Of a DNA stretch of 64,000 bases, positions 1 through 8,823 are shown piece by piece. Every line of letters starts with the position of its first letter. Positions within the stretch are counted from its first letter, which is position 1. The notes beneath the pieces are model-generated. The model searched no databases, was not told the origin of the DNA, and saw only the letters and a program-made list of their open reading frames with translations. A program made the position numbers and the translations under genes. This stretch comes from Pseudorhodoferax aquiterrae (GTDB lineage Bacteria; Pseudomonadota; Gammaproteobacteria; Burkholderiales; Burkholderiaceae_C), in the NCBI RefSeq assembly GCF_014652235.1, contig NZ_BMYK01000006.1:124001-188000 (forward strand). The letters are read 5' to 3'.

Positions 1-176
1 CCGGCGCGCCGCTGCTGGACGGCGCGGCCGCCGTCTTCGAGTGCTTCAACCGCAGCCGCTACGAGGAGGGCGACCATGTCATCTTCGTCGGCGAGGTGGA
101 GCATTGCGCGCACCGGCCGGGCGCCTCGCCGCTGCTGTTCCACGGCGGGCGCTTCTACACCGAGCATCCCCTGTGA
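1..176 (+). CDS. Flavin reductase family protein, C-terminal end only (5' truncated by window)
   Basis: The reading frame is open from base 3 to the TGA at 174-176 and runs off the left edge. The about 57 visible residues include FECFNRSRYEEGDHVIFVG and, near the end, PLLFHGGRFY. This is the closing part of the FMN-binding split-barrel flavin reductase domain, in which a conserved GDH is followed by a beta strand and a PLLF..GRY tail. Such proteins supply reduced FMN to a partner oxygenase or act as stand-alone reductases; the partner is not visible. The next gene starts 2 bases after the stop, so the two are probably co-transcribed. Family placement is fairly firm, specific role unknown. Confidence 0.75.
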   Translation, partial: GAPLLDGAAAVFECFNRSRYEEGDHVIFVGEVEHCAHRPGASPLLFHGGRFYTEHPL

Positions 177-178
177 GC

Positions 179-1078
179 ATGCCGGCGCAGCGCAAGGACC
201 ACCTGGACGGCCTGGCGGTGGTCCTGCTGCTGGTCTGCTGCGTGCTCTGGGGCGGCCAGCAGGTGCTGGTCAAGGCCACCATCGCCCACGTGCCGCCGGT
301 GCTGCAGGGCGCGCTGCGCTTCGTCGCGGCCACACTGTTGCTGATGGGCTGGTGCCGCTGGCGCGGCATTGCGCTGTTCGGGCGCGACGGCTCGCTCGCG
401 GCGGGCCTGGCTGCGGGCCTGCTGTTCTTCGGCGAATTCGTCTGCCTGTACCTGGGCCTGGTGCACACCACGGCCTCGCGCGCCACGGTGTTCCTGTACA
501 CCTCGCCGTTCTGGGTGGCGCTGCTGCTGCCCTGGTGGGTGCCCAGCGAGCGGCTGCGGCCGGCGCAGTGGACCGGCCTGGCCTTCGCTTTCGTGGCCGT
601 GGCCTTCGCGCTGCGCGAGGGCTTCGGCACCGGGCTAGACAGCTGGCGCGGCGACCTGCTGTCGCTGCTGGCGGCGCTGCTGTGGGGGCTGACCACCGTG
701 CTGATCCGCGCCACCGGCCTCACGCGGCTGGCGCCCGAGAAGCTGCTGTTCTACCAGCTGGTGGTCTGCGCGCTGCTGTTCCCGCCGCTGTCGCTGGCCC
801 TGGGCGAGCGCTGGGACCTGCAGCTCACGCCGTTCGTCGTGACCTCTCTGCTGCTGCAGACCGTGGTCGGCGCCTTCGCGAGCTACCTGGCCTGGATGTG
901 GCTGCTGGGCCGCTACCCGGCCACGCGGCTGTCGGCCTTCATCTTTCTGACGCCGCTGTGTGCGCTGGCGTTCGGCGCGCTGGCGCTGCACGAGCCGCTG
1001 ACGCCCAGCCTGCTGGGCGCCATGGCGCTCGTGGCGGCCGGCATCTGGCTGGTCAACCGCGCGCCGCTTCGGCGATGA
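179..1078 (+). CDS. DMT-superfamily (EamA) transporter
   Basis: A 299-residue inner-membrane protein with about ten hydrophobic segments arranged as two EamA repeats, the usual layout of drug/metabolite exporters. The first repeat starts with LLLVCCVLWGGQQVLVKAT and the second with LLSLLAALLWGLTTVLIRAT, the characteristic small-W-G motif in each half. The ATG at 179 is chosen because it lies two bases after the stop of the preceding flavin reductase and opens directly into the first membrane segment; an earlier in-frame start would give an arginine-rich non-homologous leader. The substrate cannot be told from sequence; members export amino acids, purines or other small metabolites. Confidence 0.85.
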   Translation: MPAQRKDHLDGLAVVLLLVCCVLWGGQQVLVKATIAHVPPVLQGALRFVAATLLLMGWCRWRGIALFGRDGSLAAGLAAGLLFFGEFVCLYLGLVHTTASRATVFLYTSPFWVALLLPWWVPSERLRPAQWTGLAFAFVAVAFALREGFGTGLDSWRGDLLSLLAALLWGLTTVLIRATGLTRLAPEKLLFYQLVVCALLFPPLSLALGERWDLQLTPFVVTSLLLQTVVGAFASYLAWMWLLGRYPATRLSAFIFLTPLCALAFGALALHEPLTPSLLGAMALVAAGIWLVNRAPLRR

Positions 1079-1109
1079 TCGCCCCTTTCCTCCCCTGCAA
1101 GGAAGCCCC

Positions 1110-1688
1110 ATGTCCCTGATCGAGATCCGCAAGCGCAGCCTGACCATCGAGACCACCTACCACGAGGGTGGTCCGCCGGTGGAGACGCCGCTCAAGCTGG
1201 CCGCGGCCTGCGCCGTGATCCGCAACCCCTACGCGGGCCGCTACGAACCCGACCTGATGCCCTTCATGGCCGAGCTGCGCAGCCTCGGCACGCTGCTCGC
1301 GCAGGAACTCGTGGACACGCTGGGCCGCGACAAGGTGGAGGTCTACAGCAAGGCCGCCATCGTCGGCGTGGACGGCGAGATGGAACACGGCGCCGTCTGG
1401 CACGAGGCCGGCGGCTGGGCCATGCGCACGGTGCTGGGCGAGCCCAAGGCCATCGTGCCGGCGGCCAAGGCCGTGGCCGGCGCGGGCTACCGGCTCATGG
1501 TGCCCGTGCACTACATCCACGCCTGCTACGTGCGCAGCCACTTCAACAGCATCGAGGTCGGCATCCAGGATGCCCCCAGGCCCAAGGAGATCCTGTTCGC
1601 CCTCGTGATGGGCACGGGCGGGCGCGTGCACTCGCGCCTGGGCGGCCTGCTCAAGGAAAACGTGTCCGTCCACGACGGACAGCGCTGA
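1110..1688 (+). CDS. Amino acid synthesis family protein (DUF1185)
   Basis: A 192-residue soluble protein without signal peptide. The sequence is typical of the DUF1185 family, with an early IRNPYAGRY segment, a central EMEHGAVWHEAGGWAMR stretch and a C-terminal VMGTGGRVHSRLGGL. Family members are described as amino acid synthesis proteins from structural genomics, but no reaction has been established, so the role here is unknown. It follows the EamA transporter by 31 bases on the same strand and has an AAGGAAG ribosome site upstream of its ATG, so it probably closes the flavin reductase-transporter operon. Its stop abuts the stop of the convergent DUF72 gene. Confidence 0.8.
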   Translation: MSLIEIRKRSLTIETTYHEGGPPVETPLKLAAACAVIRNPYAGRYEPDLMPFMAELRSLGTLLAQELVDTLGRDKVEVYSKAAIVGVDGEMEHGAVWHEAGGWAMRTVLGEPKAIVPAAKAVAGAGYRLMVPVHYIHACYVRSHFNSIEVGIQDAPRPKEILFALVMGTGGRVHSRLGGLLKENVSVHDGQR

Positions 1689-2735
1689 TCACGGCTGCGC
1701 CAGCAGCCGCGCCATGGCCTCCACGCTCAAAGGCGCCGAGCCCTCGGCCTTGTTGCCGACCGTGAGGTAGGCGTGGTGGCCCGCCGCCGTGGTCGCGCGC
1801 GCCACGCGGGCCAGCACCTCCCGCGTCTCCAGGTCCGGGTCGACCAGCTTGTCGAAGGGCAGGTACAAGGCCTTGGCGTCCTCGTAGCCATAGGCGCCGT
1901 GCAGGCGGTTCAGGTTCCAGCGGCAGACCATGGGGCCCGGCCACAGTGCGCGCAGCACGGGCAGCTGTTCGGCCATCGGCGGCAGCTTGGCATGGCCGCC
2001 CAGGCAATAGGTGGCCCCGCCCTCGCGCAGGGCCTGGGCGAAGGCCGGCGTCAACCACTCGGCGTTGCGCACCTCCACCGCGATCACGAGATCCGGCGCC
2101 TGGGCGCGCAGCTGGGCCAAGGGCGGCAGCGCGGCCAGCATGGCCTGCAGGCGTTCGATCCAGTGCGACATGCGGCCGAGCATGGCCGGTGCCAGCGGGC
2201 TCAGCTGGAACACCAGCGCGCCAGCCTTGGCGCCCAGGCCTTGCAGCGCCGGTTCGACGAAGGCCGACCAGGCCAGGCCCGGATCGAGGAAGCCGGTGTT
2301 GGCGCGCATGCCCTGCCCGTCCTCGCGCCGCACCAGCGCGTCGGCGACCACGCTGGGCGCCTTGACAACGAAGCGGAAGTCGGCCGGCACCTGCTCCGCA
2401 TAGGCCGCGTACTGGGCGACGGTCAAGGGCTGGTAGAAGGCCCGGTCCAACGAGACGGCGCGCATCAGCGGGTGCTGCGCGTAGGTCGCCAGGCCGCGCC
2501 GCGCGAGCATGGATTCGGTGTACTCGCCCTCCCAGACCAGCCCGTCCCAGCCCGGGAAGGACCAGGACGAGGTGCCCAGATGCAGCCGCGCGGGCAAACG
2601 CGCCGCGAGGTCGGCCAACGCGGCCGGCCAGGGCGCGGGCCTGACCTGGCGCAAGCGGGAGCGCGGCGCGGCCACGGCGGGCGGTGCCGCTGCGGGCGGC
2701 AGCGCCTCGGCCTCGGGAAACAGCCGGTCCTGCAA
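1689..2735 (-). CDS. DUF72 family protein (YecE-like TIM barrel)
   Basis: About 348 residues. After a proline- and alanine-rich leader of some 55 residues comes the DUF72 fold, starting LHLGTSSWSFPGWDGLVW and containing FRFVVKAPSVVAD and LVIAVEVRNAEWLTPAF. The function of the family is not established. No ATG exists before the domain. The TTG at 2735 lies 4 bases after the end of aacS and gives a protein beginning MQDRLFPE, a start seen in related proteins, so I prefer it; a GTG about 17 codons further in is the alternative. The tight spacing shows an operon with aacS. The start is uncertain, the family is not. Confidence 0.75.
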   Translation of the reverse strand: MQDRLFPEAEALPPAAAPPAVAAPRSRLRQVRPAPWPAALADLAARLPARLHLGTSSWSFPGWDGLVWEGEYTESMLARRGLATYAQHPLMRAVSLDRAFYQPLTVAQYAAYAEQVPADFRFVVKAPSVVADALVRREDGQGMRANTGFLDPGLAWSAFVEPALQGLGAKAGALVFQLSPLAPAMLGRMSHWIERLQAMLAALPPLAQLRAQAPDLVIAVEVRNAEWLTPAFAQALREGGATYCLGGHAKLPPMAEQLPVLRALWPGPMVCRWNLNRLHGAYGYEDAKALYLPFDKLVDPDLETREVLARVARATTAAGHHAYLTVGNKAEGSAPLSVEAMARLLAQP

Positions 2736-2739
2736 GCCC

Positions 2740-4749
2740 TCAACCCCGCGCCGCGTGTTGGCGCGCGAAGTCCTCGTACCAGGCCAGGCAGGCCGGGTTG
2801 GCCATGGTGCCGCGGTTGAGCACCTTGTCGGCGCTCTGGCCCAGCAGCAGCTTCTTGATCGGCAGCTCCTGCTTCTTGCCCGACAGGGTGCGCGGAATCT
2901 CGGGCACCTGGTAGATGGCATCGGGCACGAAGCGCGGCGACAGCGCGCGGCGCACGGCCTCGTTGAGCCGGCCCTTGAGCGCGTCGTCCAGCACCACGCC
3001 CTCGCGCAGCACCACGAACAGCGGCATCCAGCTCGGGCGGCCCAGGTACTCGAGATCGACCACCAGGGAGTCCAGCACCTCGGGCAGCGACTCGATCGCG
3101 CTGTAGATCTCGCTCGTGCCCATGCGCAGGCCGTGGCGGTTGATGGTGGCGTCGCTGCGGCCGAAGATCACGCAGCTGCCGTCGGCATCGATGCGCAGCC
3201 AGTCGCCGTGGCGCCACACGCCGGGGTACGTGTCGAAGTAGCTGGCCAGGTAGCGCGCGTCGCCCGCGTCGTTCCAGAAGTACAGCGGCATCGAGGGGAT
3301 GGGCCGCGTGCAGACCAGTTCGCCGACCTCGCCGATGAGCGGCTTGCCTTCGTCGCTCCAGGCCTCGACGGCCGAGCCCAGCATGCGGCACTGCATCTTG
3401 CCGGGCACCAGCGGCAGCGTGCGCAGCCCGCCGATGAAGCCGCCCGCGAAGTCGGTGCCGCCCGAGATGTTGCACCACCAGATGTCGTCCACGCCCAGCT
3501 TGCGGAACTGCGCCGTGCCCCAGCGCTGCACATCCTCGGCGAGCGGCGAGCCCGTGGTCCCCAGCGCGCGCACACGCGCCAGCCCCGGGTAGCGCGCCAG
3601 GTCCACGCCGGCCTTCATGCAGTTGGCGAAGTAGGCGGCACCGGCGCCGAAGAAGGTCACGCCCGTGCTTTCGGCGAAACGCCACAGCACCTCCCAGTCC
3701 GGCTGCTCGCGGCTGCCGCCCGGGCTGCCGTCGAAGATGCAGCAGGTGGTGCCGGCCAACAGGCCCGCGACCTGGCAGTTCCACATGATCCAGCCCGTGG
3801 TGCTGTACCAGAGGAAGCGCTCGCCCTTGCCCGGGCCCTCGTAGCTGCAGCCGATGTCGTTGTGCAGCGTGGACAGCGCCAGGGCCACCACGACGATGCC
3901 GCCATGGCCATGCACGATGGGCTTGGGCAGGCCCGTGGTGCCGCTGGAGTAGACGATCCACAGCGGGTGGTCGAAGGGCAGCCAGTCGGGCTCGAAGGCC
4001 GCTGTGGCGGCATCGTCGCGCGCCAGCACCGCGGCCAGCGGATGGCTGCCGGCCACCGGCGGCCGGCCGCCCAGGTTGTCCAGCACCAGCAGGTGGCGCA
4101 CGCTGGGCAGGGCCGCGCGCAGCTCGGCCACGGTCTGGGTGCGGTCCAGGTCGCGGCCGCCGTAGGTCACGCCGTCGCAGGCGATCAGCACCACGGGCTC
4201 GATCTGGCGGAAGCGGTCGAGCACGGCGGCCTGGCCCATGTCGGGCGCGCAGACGCTCCAGACCGCGCCGATGCTGGCCACGGCCAGGAAGGCCACCATG
4301 GTCTCGGGAATGTTGGGCAGGTAGGCGGCCACGCGGTCGCCGCGCTGCACGCCCTGGGCGCGCAAGTGCAGGGCCAGGGCCGCCACCTGGCGGCGCAGGT
4401 CGGGCCAGGACAGTTCGCGGCGCTGGCCGCGCTCGTTGTCGCTCACGATGGCCGGGCAGCCCGCGGCGTGGGCCGCGTCCACATGGCGCAGCACCTGGCG
4501 CGCGTAATTGGTCTGGGCGCCGGGGAACCACTCGGCACCCGGCATGCTGTCGTTGGCCAGCACGGCACGGTGCGGCGTGGGCGACTGCATGGCGAAGTGG
4601 TCCCAGATGCTTTGCCAGAAGCCCTCCAGGTCGGTGGTGGACCAGCGCCACAGCGCGTCGTAGTCGGCGAAGTCCAGGCCGCGCGTGCGCTGCAGCCAGT
4701 CGCGGTAATGGGTGATGTGCGGGATGCGCTCTGTCGGGTCGGGTCGCAT
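2740..4749 (-). CDS. aacS: Acetoacetyl-CoA synthetase
   Basis: A 669-residue adenylate-forming enzyme that activates acetoacetate with ATP and CoA to acetoacetyl-CoA, AMP and pyrophosphate in the cytoplasm. The length and order of motifs fit the family: the N-terminal acetyl-CoA-synthetase cap, the phosphate-binding loop IVYSSGTTGLPKPIVHGHGG, the hinge region GDWLRIDADGSCVIFGRSD and the C-terminal lysine loop RTLSGKKQELPIKK. The ATG at 4749 is preceded by a strong AGGAGGAG ribosome site and gives the protein start MRPDPTERIPH; an upstream in-frame start 17 codons earlier lacks this support. It would recover acetoacetate from ketone bodies, amino acid breakdown or polyhydroxybutyrate turnover. 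Confidence 0.93.
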   Translation of the reverse strand: MRPDPTERIPHITHYRDWLQRTRGLDFADYDALWRWSTTDLEGFWQSIWDHFAMQSPTPHRAVLANDSMPGAEWFPGAQTNYARQVLRHVDAAHAAGCPAIVSDNERGQRRELSWPDLRRQVAALALHLRAQGVQRGDRVAAYLPNIPETMVAFLAVASIGAVWSVCAPDMGQAAVLDRFRQIEPVVLIACDGVTYGGRDLDRTQTVAELRAALPSVRHLLVLDNLGGRPPVAGSHPLAAVLARDDAATAAFEPDWLPFDHPLWIVYSSGTTGLPKPIVHGHGGIVVVALALSTLHNDIGCSYEGPGKGERFLWYSTTGWIMWNCQVAGLLAGTTCCIFDGSPGGSREQPDWEVLWRFAESTGVTFFGAGAAYFANCMKAGVDLARYPGLARVRALGTTGSPLAEDVQRWGTAQFRKLGVDDIWWCNISGGTDFAGGFIGGLRTLPLVPGKMQCRMLGSAVEAWSDEGKPLIGEVGELVCTRPIPSMPLYFWNDAGDARYLASYFDTYPGVWRHGDWLRIDADGSCVIFGRSDATINRHGLRMGTSEIYSAIESLPEVLDSLVVDLEYLGRPSWMPLFVVLREGVVLDDALKGRLNEAVRRALSPRFVPDAIYQVPEIPRTLSGKKQELPIKKLLLGQSADKVLNRGTMANPACLAWYEDFARQHAARG

Positions 4750-4813
4750 GGGCTGGTATCTCCTCCTGGCGGCGCCGTGCGTGGCGCCTGCGGCCTGCAT
4801 GATAGGCAGCCCG

Positions 4814-5245
4814 TCAGTCCTCGCTGAGGTAGCCGCGCGCCAGCTGCGCCTCCTGGTTCTCGAAGATCGCCATGGCCGTCTTCATGCGCAGGAAACCGAA
4901 GCGGCGGTAGAACGGCTCCTTGCCCGGCACGGCGTAGAGCAGGATCTTCCTGTGCCCGCGCGCGGCATCCACCAGGTGCTGCACGACCTGCTTGCCCAGG
5001 CCCGTGCCCTGGTGCGCGGGCAGCACGGCGATGTCGCAGACATAGGCGCAGTCGGCGCCGTCGGCCAGCACCCGGCCCGCCGCGACAAGCCGCGCGCCGT
5101 CGTGGACGAAGCACTTGAACATGCTGTTGCCGAACACAGTCCGCAGCAGCTGCGGGCTCTTCTCGCCCAGCGGCGCGGCGCGGTACAGCGCGGACAAGGC
5201 GTCCCAGTCGACGCCTTCGGCGTCGTATTTCCACTCCAGCGGCAT
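4814..5245 (-). CDS. GNAT family N-acetyltransferase
   Basis: A 143-residue single-domain acetyltransferase. The acetyl-CoA pyrophosphate loop is visible as LPAHQGTGLGKQVVQHLVDA (QxxGxG type, about residues 78-97), followed by the C-terminal strand and YRRFGFLRM, the usual end of the GNAT fold. The acceptor is unknown; small members of this type acetylate amines of metabolites or protein N termini. It lies 64 bases upstream of aacS on the same strand, so co-transcription is possible, with no obvious functional link. Confidence 0.85.
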   Translation of the reverse strand: MPLEWKYDAEGVDWDALSALYRAAPLGEKSPQLLRTVFGNSMFKCFVHDGARLVAAGRVLADGADCAYVCDIAVLPAHQGTGLGKQVVQHLVDAARGHRKILLYAVPGKEPFYRRFGFLRMKTAMAIFENQEAQLARGYLSED

Positions 5246-5320
5246 GCGGTCCTCCTGTTTGCAGGACCGGCAGCGTAGCGCAGTGGGCCGTTCCCAGGGC
5301 TGGCGCCCAGGCCGCCCGTT

Positions 5321-6598
5321 TCAGCGCCGCGGCGCGGCCGCCGGCGCTTCGGGTGCGTCCCCGTCACCGCCCAGCATGCGCCCGATCGCGGCACCGATGG
5401 CCGTGCCTATGCCGGGCAGCACCATGGTGCCTGCGGCGGCACCGATGGCCGGGGCCTTGGAGACCTGCACCTGCAGTTCGCCGAGCGTCCCCTGCACCGT
5501 CATCGGCAGGCCGACCACGCCGTCGACCACGTCGACCGCGGCCTTGGCCTGCAGCCGGCGCTCGTGCAGCCGGGCCGAGCCCGAGGCCGTGAGGGCGCCG
5601 GCGTGGGCACGGATGTCGGTGAAGCGGATCTCCATGCCCTGGCCCGGTGTGTTCTGCGTTTCCACCTGGCCCTCAAGCAGGTCCAGCCGCGTCTGGCCTT
5701 GGTGTTCGCGGCCCAGCGTATCGACCGCGCGCTGCAGGTCGAAGCGCAGCAGCGTGGCAGGGCGCACCGTGAAGCGCGTGGACGTGCGCAGGCTCTGGGC
5801 CAGCGCCAGCGGGTTCTCGCCGCTGGCGGACAGCCGGGTCTGGCCATCGGCCTTGCCGCCCACGGGCGATGTCCGGTTGAAAGCGGCCAGCGCCTGCTGC
5901 AGCTCCACCCCGCGTGGCGCCAGCGCGCCCTGCAAGCGCAGCCCGCCGTCGGCCGCGGTGTGCAGCGTGGCTTCGCCCTCGGCGCTGCCGCCGGCCAGTC
6001 GCGCACGCAGGCTGAAACGCTGCGTGGAAGCATCCGGCGCCGGCGCCTGGCGCGTGACCTGCAGCTCGGCCACGGGCTCCAGGCCCGGCCGCCAGAACCG
6101 GGCTTCGCGCAGTTGCAGGCCGGCATCGAAGGCCAGATCGCCAGCGTAGACCACGGCCACGCCGCTGTGCGACACCCAGGTCAGGTCGCGGATCGCCAGA
6201 CCGTCCAGTTCGATGGCAAGTGGGGCCGTCGGCTTCTTCTGCTGGGATGTGCCGCGCCCCAGTTCGCGCAGCGTGCGTTGCACGATGGTGCCGCCATCGA
6301 GCTCCAGGCGGTGCAGTTCCACGCGGCCGGCCAGCAGCGGCAGCAGGCGGGGCTGCACCACCACCCGGCGCAGTTCCAGCGGGCGCTGCTGTTCGGTGGC
6401 GAGATCGCGCAGTTCCAGCGCCGGGCGCGGCAGCAGCCGCCAGTCGAGCGCGCCGATGTGCACGCCCACGCCGAGCGCGGCCTCGGCCTGCTGGGCGAGC
6501 CGCGCGGCCAGCTCCTGCCTGGACGGCAGCCACCACCATGCCGCCAGCGCCGCCGCGGCGGGCACGGCAACAGCCAGAGCGAGCAAGGTCTTGCGCAT
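5321..6598 (-). CDS. AsmA family protein
   Basis: A 425-residue envelope protein. One N-terminal membrane anchor (LLALAVAVPAAAALAAWWWL, about residues 4-23) is followed by a long beta-rich region with repeated amphipathic strands and the AsmA hallmark of N-terminal LEL/LRDLAT patterns, then a glycine/alanine-rich C terminus. AsmA-like proteins are known or proposed to move phospholipids between inner and outer membrane and affect outer-membrane assembly. The start at 6598 places the anchor right after the initiator; upstream in-frame codons do not look like coding sequence. It stands alone, between the GNAT gene and a divergent thioesterase. Confidence 0.8.
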   Translation of the reverse strand: MRKTLLALAVAVPAAAALAAWWWLPSRQELAARLAQQAEAALGVGVHIGALDWRLLPRPALELRDLATEQQRPLELRRVVVQPRLLPLLAGRVELHRLELDGGTIVQRTLRELGRGTSQQKKPTAPLAIELDGLAIRDLTWVSHSGVAVVYAGDLAFDAGLQLREARFWRPGLEPVAELQVTRQAPAPDASTQRFSLRARLAGGSAEGEATLHTAADGGLRLQGALAPRGVELQQALAAFNRTSPVGGKADGQTRLSASGENPLALAQSLRTSTRFTVRPATLLRFDLQRAVDTLGREHQGQTRLDLLEGQVETQNTPGQGMEIRFTDIRAHAGALTASGSARLHERRLQAKAAVDVVDGVVGLPMTVQGTLGELQVQVSKAPAIGAAAGTMVLPGIGTAIGAAIGRMLGGDGDAPEAPAAAPRR

Positions 6599-6737
6599 GG
6601 CGCGCAGTGTGCGCCACTGGCGCGCGCCGCCACAAGCCGGCGCGCCGCATGCGCGCGTAGGCGCATGTCGCCTGTGGGCCAGCGGCACCGCGGGGCGGCC
6701 CGTATAGTGGTGGACCGCCATCTCAGCCCGTGCCGCC

Positions 6738-7160
6738 ATGCCCATCTGGAAGAAGCCCGTTTCCGTCGACATCCTCACCGCGGGCAGCCGCGGCACGGCC
6801 GTGGAACACCTGGGCATCGAGTTCCTGGAGGTCGGCGAGGACTTCATCCGCGGCCGTGTGCCGGTGGATGCGCGCACGCGCCAGCCCTACGGCCTGCTGC
6901 ACGGCGGCGTGAGCGTGGTGCTGGCCGAGACGCTGGGTTCCTGCGGTGCGGCCTATGCCGTACCCGAGGACTGGCGCGCCGTGGGCCTGGACATCAACGC
7001 CAACCACCTGCGCGGCGCCACCAGCGGCTGGGTGATCGGCACGGCGCGGCCCGTGCACATGGGCCGCAGCACCCATGTCTGGCAGATCGACCTGGCCAAC
7101 GAGGCCGGCGAGCTGACCTGCGTGTCGCGCATCACGATGGCGATCCTGGCGCCGCGGTAG
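6738..7160 (+). CDS. Hotdog-fold acyl-CoA thioesterase (PaaI/EntH type)
   Basis: A 140-residue single hotdog domain. The signature PYGLLHGGVSVVLAETLGS carries the conserved HGG turn and the catalytic acidic residue of the central helix found in PaaI, EntH/YbdB and MenI thioesterases. Members hydrolyse acyl- or aroyl-CoA thioesters to the free acid and CoA, working as a tetramer in the cytosol. The exact substrate is not visible; aromatic acyl-CoA is common for this subfamily. It overlaps the end of the convergent TetR gene by 29 bases. Confidence 0.87.
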   Translation: MPIWKKPVSVDILTAGSRGTAVEHLGIEFLEVGEDFIRGRVPVDARTRQPYGLLHGGVSVVLAETLGSCGAAYAVPEDWRAVGLDINANHLRGATSGWVIGTARPVHMGRSTHVWQIDLANEAGELTCVSRITMAILAPR

Positions 7161-7746
7161 TCCCTGCGTCCAGCAGCGCCAGCACCGGCCGCACCATGCC
7201 GCGCAGCAGCGCGGGCTCAGGCCGGGCGCGCGCCAGCACGCGCAAGCCCATCAGCAAGCCCAGCAAGGTGCGCGCGAGGTCGGCCGCCGGCTGCGTGGGG
7301 TTCACGCTGCCGGCGGCCTGGCCGGCCTGCACGCAACGCAGGAAGAACGATTCCATGTCGCCGAGCACGGCGGCCAGCGCCGCCTGGAACTCCGCATCGT
7401 GCGGCGCGGTTTCCAGCGCCGCGTTCACGACCAGGCAGCCCTTGTGCTCGGTGTCGGCCAGTGAGAGTGCCACGATCTCATCGAAGAACGCGGCGATGGC
7501 GGCCAGCGGCGCCAGCTGGTTCTCGAACCGGCGCACACGGTCGCAAAAGCCGTTCTCCACATAGTGGTCGATGGCCCTCAGGTACAGAGCGCGCTTGTCG
7601 CCGAAGGCGTTGTACAGGCTGGGGCCGGTGATGCCCATGGCGTCGGCCAGGTCGCGCACCGAGGTGGCCTCGTAGCCGCGCGACCAGAAGCAGCGGATCG
7701 CCGCCGCCAGGGCGCTGGCCTCATCGAATTGCCGCGGCCTTGCCAT
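7132..7746 (-). CDS. TetR/AcrR family transcriptional regulator
   Basis: A 204-residue repressor-type regulator. The N-terminal DNA-binding domain contains the helix-turn-helix ATSVRDLADAMGITGPSLYN followed by AFGDKRALYLRAIDHY, the typical TetR third and fourth helices. The C-terminal two thirds is the variable ligand-binding helical bundle, of the type with a conserved GCLVVNAALE helix. Regulators of this subtype often control a neighbouring short-chain dehydrogenase, and indeed the upstream neighbour on the same strand is the remnant of such a gene. With that gene broken, its present target is unclear. Confidence 0.88.
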   Translation of the reverse strand: MARPRQFDEASALAAAIRCFWSRGYEATSVRDLADAMGITGPSLYNAFGDKRALYLRAIDHYVENGFCDRVRRFENQLAPLAAIAAFFDEIVALSLADTEHKGCLVVNAALETAPHDAEFQAALAAVLGDMESFFLRCVQAGQAAGSVNPTQPAADLARTLLGLLMGLRVLARARPEPALLRGMVRPVLALLDAGTTAAPGSPS

Positions 7747-7776
7747 GCCTGCCCACCTTTCTTGCCGACCGCGAGC

Positions 7777-8104
7777 TCACAGCGCGCTGTGGTCCTGCAC
7801 CGATTGTTCGAGCGCGGGCTTGAGGGCCAGGAAGCGAGCGTCCACGGCCAGCGGATCGGCGCGGTTGAGCACGATCATCTGCGCCCGCGCCAGCGGGGCC
7901 TGCCTGCCAGCGGGCGTGGCCACGTCGGCGCAGGCGCCCGCGCCCGCGGCCGCGCCCAGCGTGTGCAGCGCCGCATGGAGCGCCGGCTGGCGCCGCCCCG
8001 TGATGAACACGCGCGCACCGCGCATCTGCAGCGGCCTGGGCCAGCGCCAGACCGATGCCGCTGGTCCCGCCCGTGATCAAGACCCGTTTGGCGTTCAGTT
8101 CCAT
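7777..8104 (-). pseudogene. Short-chain dehydrogenase/reductase remnant (frameshift and internal deletion)
   Basis: From the ATG at 8104 the frame reads MELNAKRVLITGGTSGIGLA, a perfect SDR cofactor-binding start with TGGTSGIG. Near 8032-8036 one extra base shifts the frame; in the next frame the protein continues LQMRGARVFITGRRQPALHA and runs to the stop at 7777. Only about 108 codons remain against about 250 in the family. The NNAG and YxxxK catalytic segments are absent and the sequence jumps to a tail (IVLNRADPLAVDARF) like the end of DltE-like SDRs. I infer an internal deletion plus a frameshift. The gene cannot make an active enzyme. Confidence 0.8.
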
Positions 8105-8118
8105 GGCAGCTCCTGCGG

Positions 8119-8823
8119 TCAGACGATGGGGGCGTAGTTGGTGGGGAACAGCGCGCGCTTGGTTTCGTCGTCGTTGACGCTCTTGAAGGCGTGGCTCTTC
8201 AGCATGGCGCGGGCACGCGCCGTGGCCGGGCGCGCATCCACGGCGGCGAACCAGCGCTGCAGCGCGGGGAACGGCGCCAGCGGCTCGGCCTCGCCCTTGC
8301 GCACGCGCGCAGCCCGGTCGATCCACCCCCAGGCCGAAATGTCGGCGATGGTGTATTGGTCGCCCACGATGAAGTCGCGGCCCTGCAGGTGCTGGTCCAG
8401 CACCTGGTAATGGCGCTCGGCCTCGCGCCGGTAGCGCGTGACGGCGTAGTCCAGCCCGGGCGGCGCGGCATGCTGGAAGTGCACCGACTGGCCCGAGAAC
8501 GGCCCCAGGCCCGAGGCGATGAACATCAGCCAGGACAGCAGCTCGGGCCGGTCGGCAGGCAGGCCCATCAGCTGCCCGGTCTTCTCGCCCAGGTACAGCA
8601 GGATGGCGGTCGAGTCGAACACGCGCACCTCGCGCCCGCTCGGGCCTTCGGTGTCGATGATGGCCGGCACCTTGCCGTTCGGGTTGACCGCGCGGAACGC
8701 CGCCGTGTGCTGCTCGCCCTTGCTCGTGTCGACCGGCACGGTTTCGCAGGCCAGGCCGGTTTCCTCGAGGAACAGCGCGACCTTGGCCGGATTGGGCGTC
8801 GGGTGGAAGTAGAAGCGGATCAT
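8119..8823 (-). CDS. Glutathione S-transferase family protein
   Basis: A 234-residue cytosolic protein with an N-terminal thioredoxin-like domain (IRFYFHPTPNPAKVALFLEE) and the glutathione-binding element NPNGKVPAI followed by VFDSTAILLYLGEK, then an all-helical C-terminal domain with DQYTIADISAWGWI. The layout resembles the Ure2/YghU-type GSTs. The N-terminal active-site region has no cysteine at the beta-class position, so serine/asparagine-type chemistry is likely. Its ATG overlaps the stop of the upstream EamA gene in an ATGA, which implies translational coupling. Confidence 0.87.
   Translation of the reverse strand: MIRFYFHPTPNPAKVALFLEETGLACETVPVDTSKGEQHTAAFRAVNPNGKVPAIIDTEGPSGREVRVFDSTAILLYLGEKTGQLMGLPADRPELLSWLMFIASGLGPFSGQSVHFQHAAPPGLDYAVTRYRREAERHYQVLDQHLQGRDFIVGDQYTIADISAWGWIDRAARVRKGEAEPLAPFPALQRWFAAVDARPATARARAMLKSHAFKSVNDDETKRALFPTNYAPIV

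Noticed and set aside
2509-4827. Very long open frame opposite aacS (over 770 codons).
   Set aside because: Low-complexity, histidine/glutamine/arginine-rich translation typical of antisense frames in high-GC genes; aacS on the other strand is clearly real. The same holds for other long antisense frames, for example opposite mnmG and the GGDEF-EAL gene.
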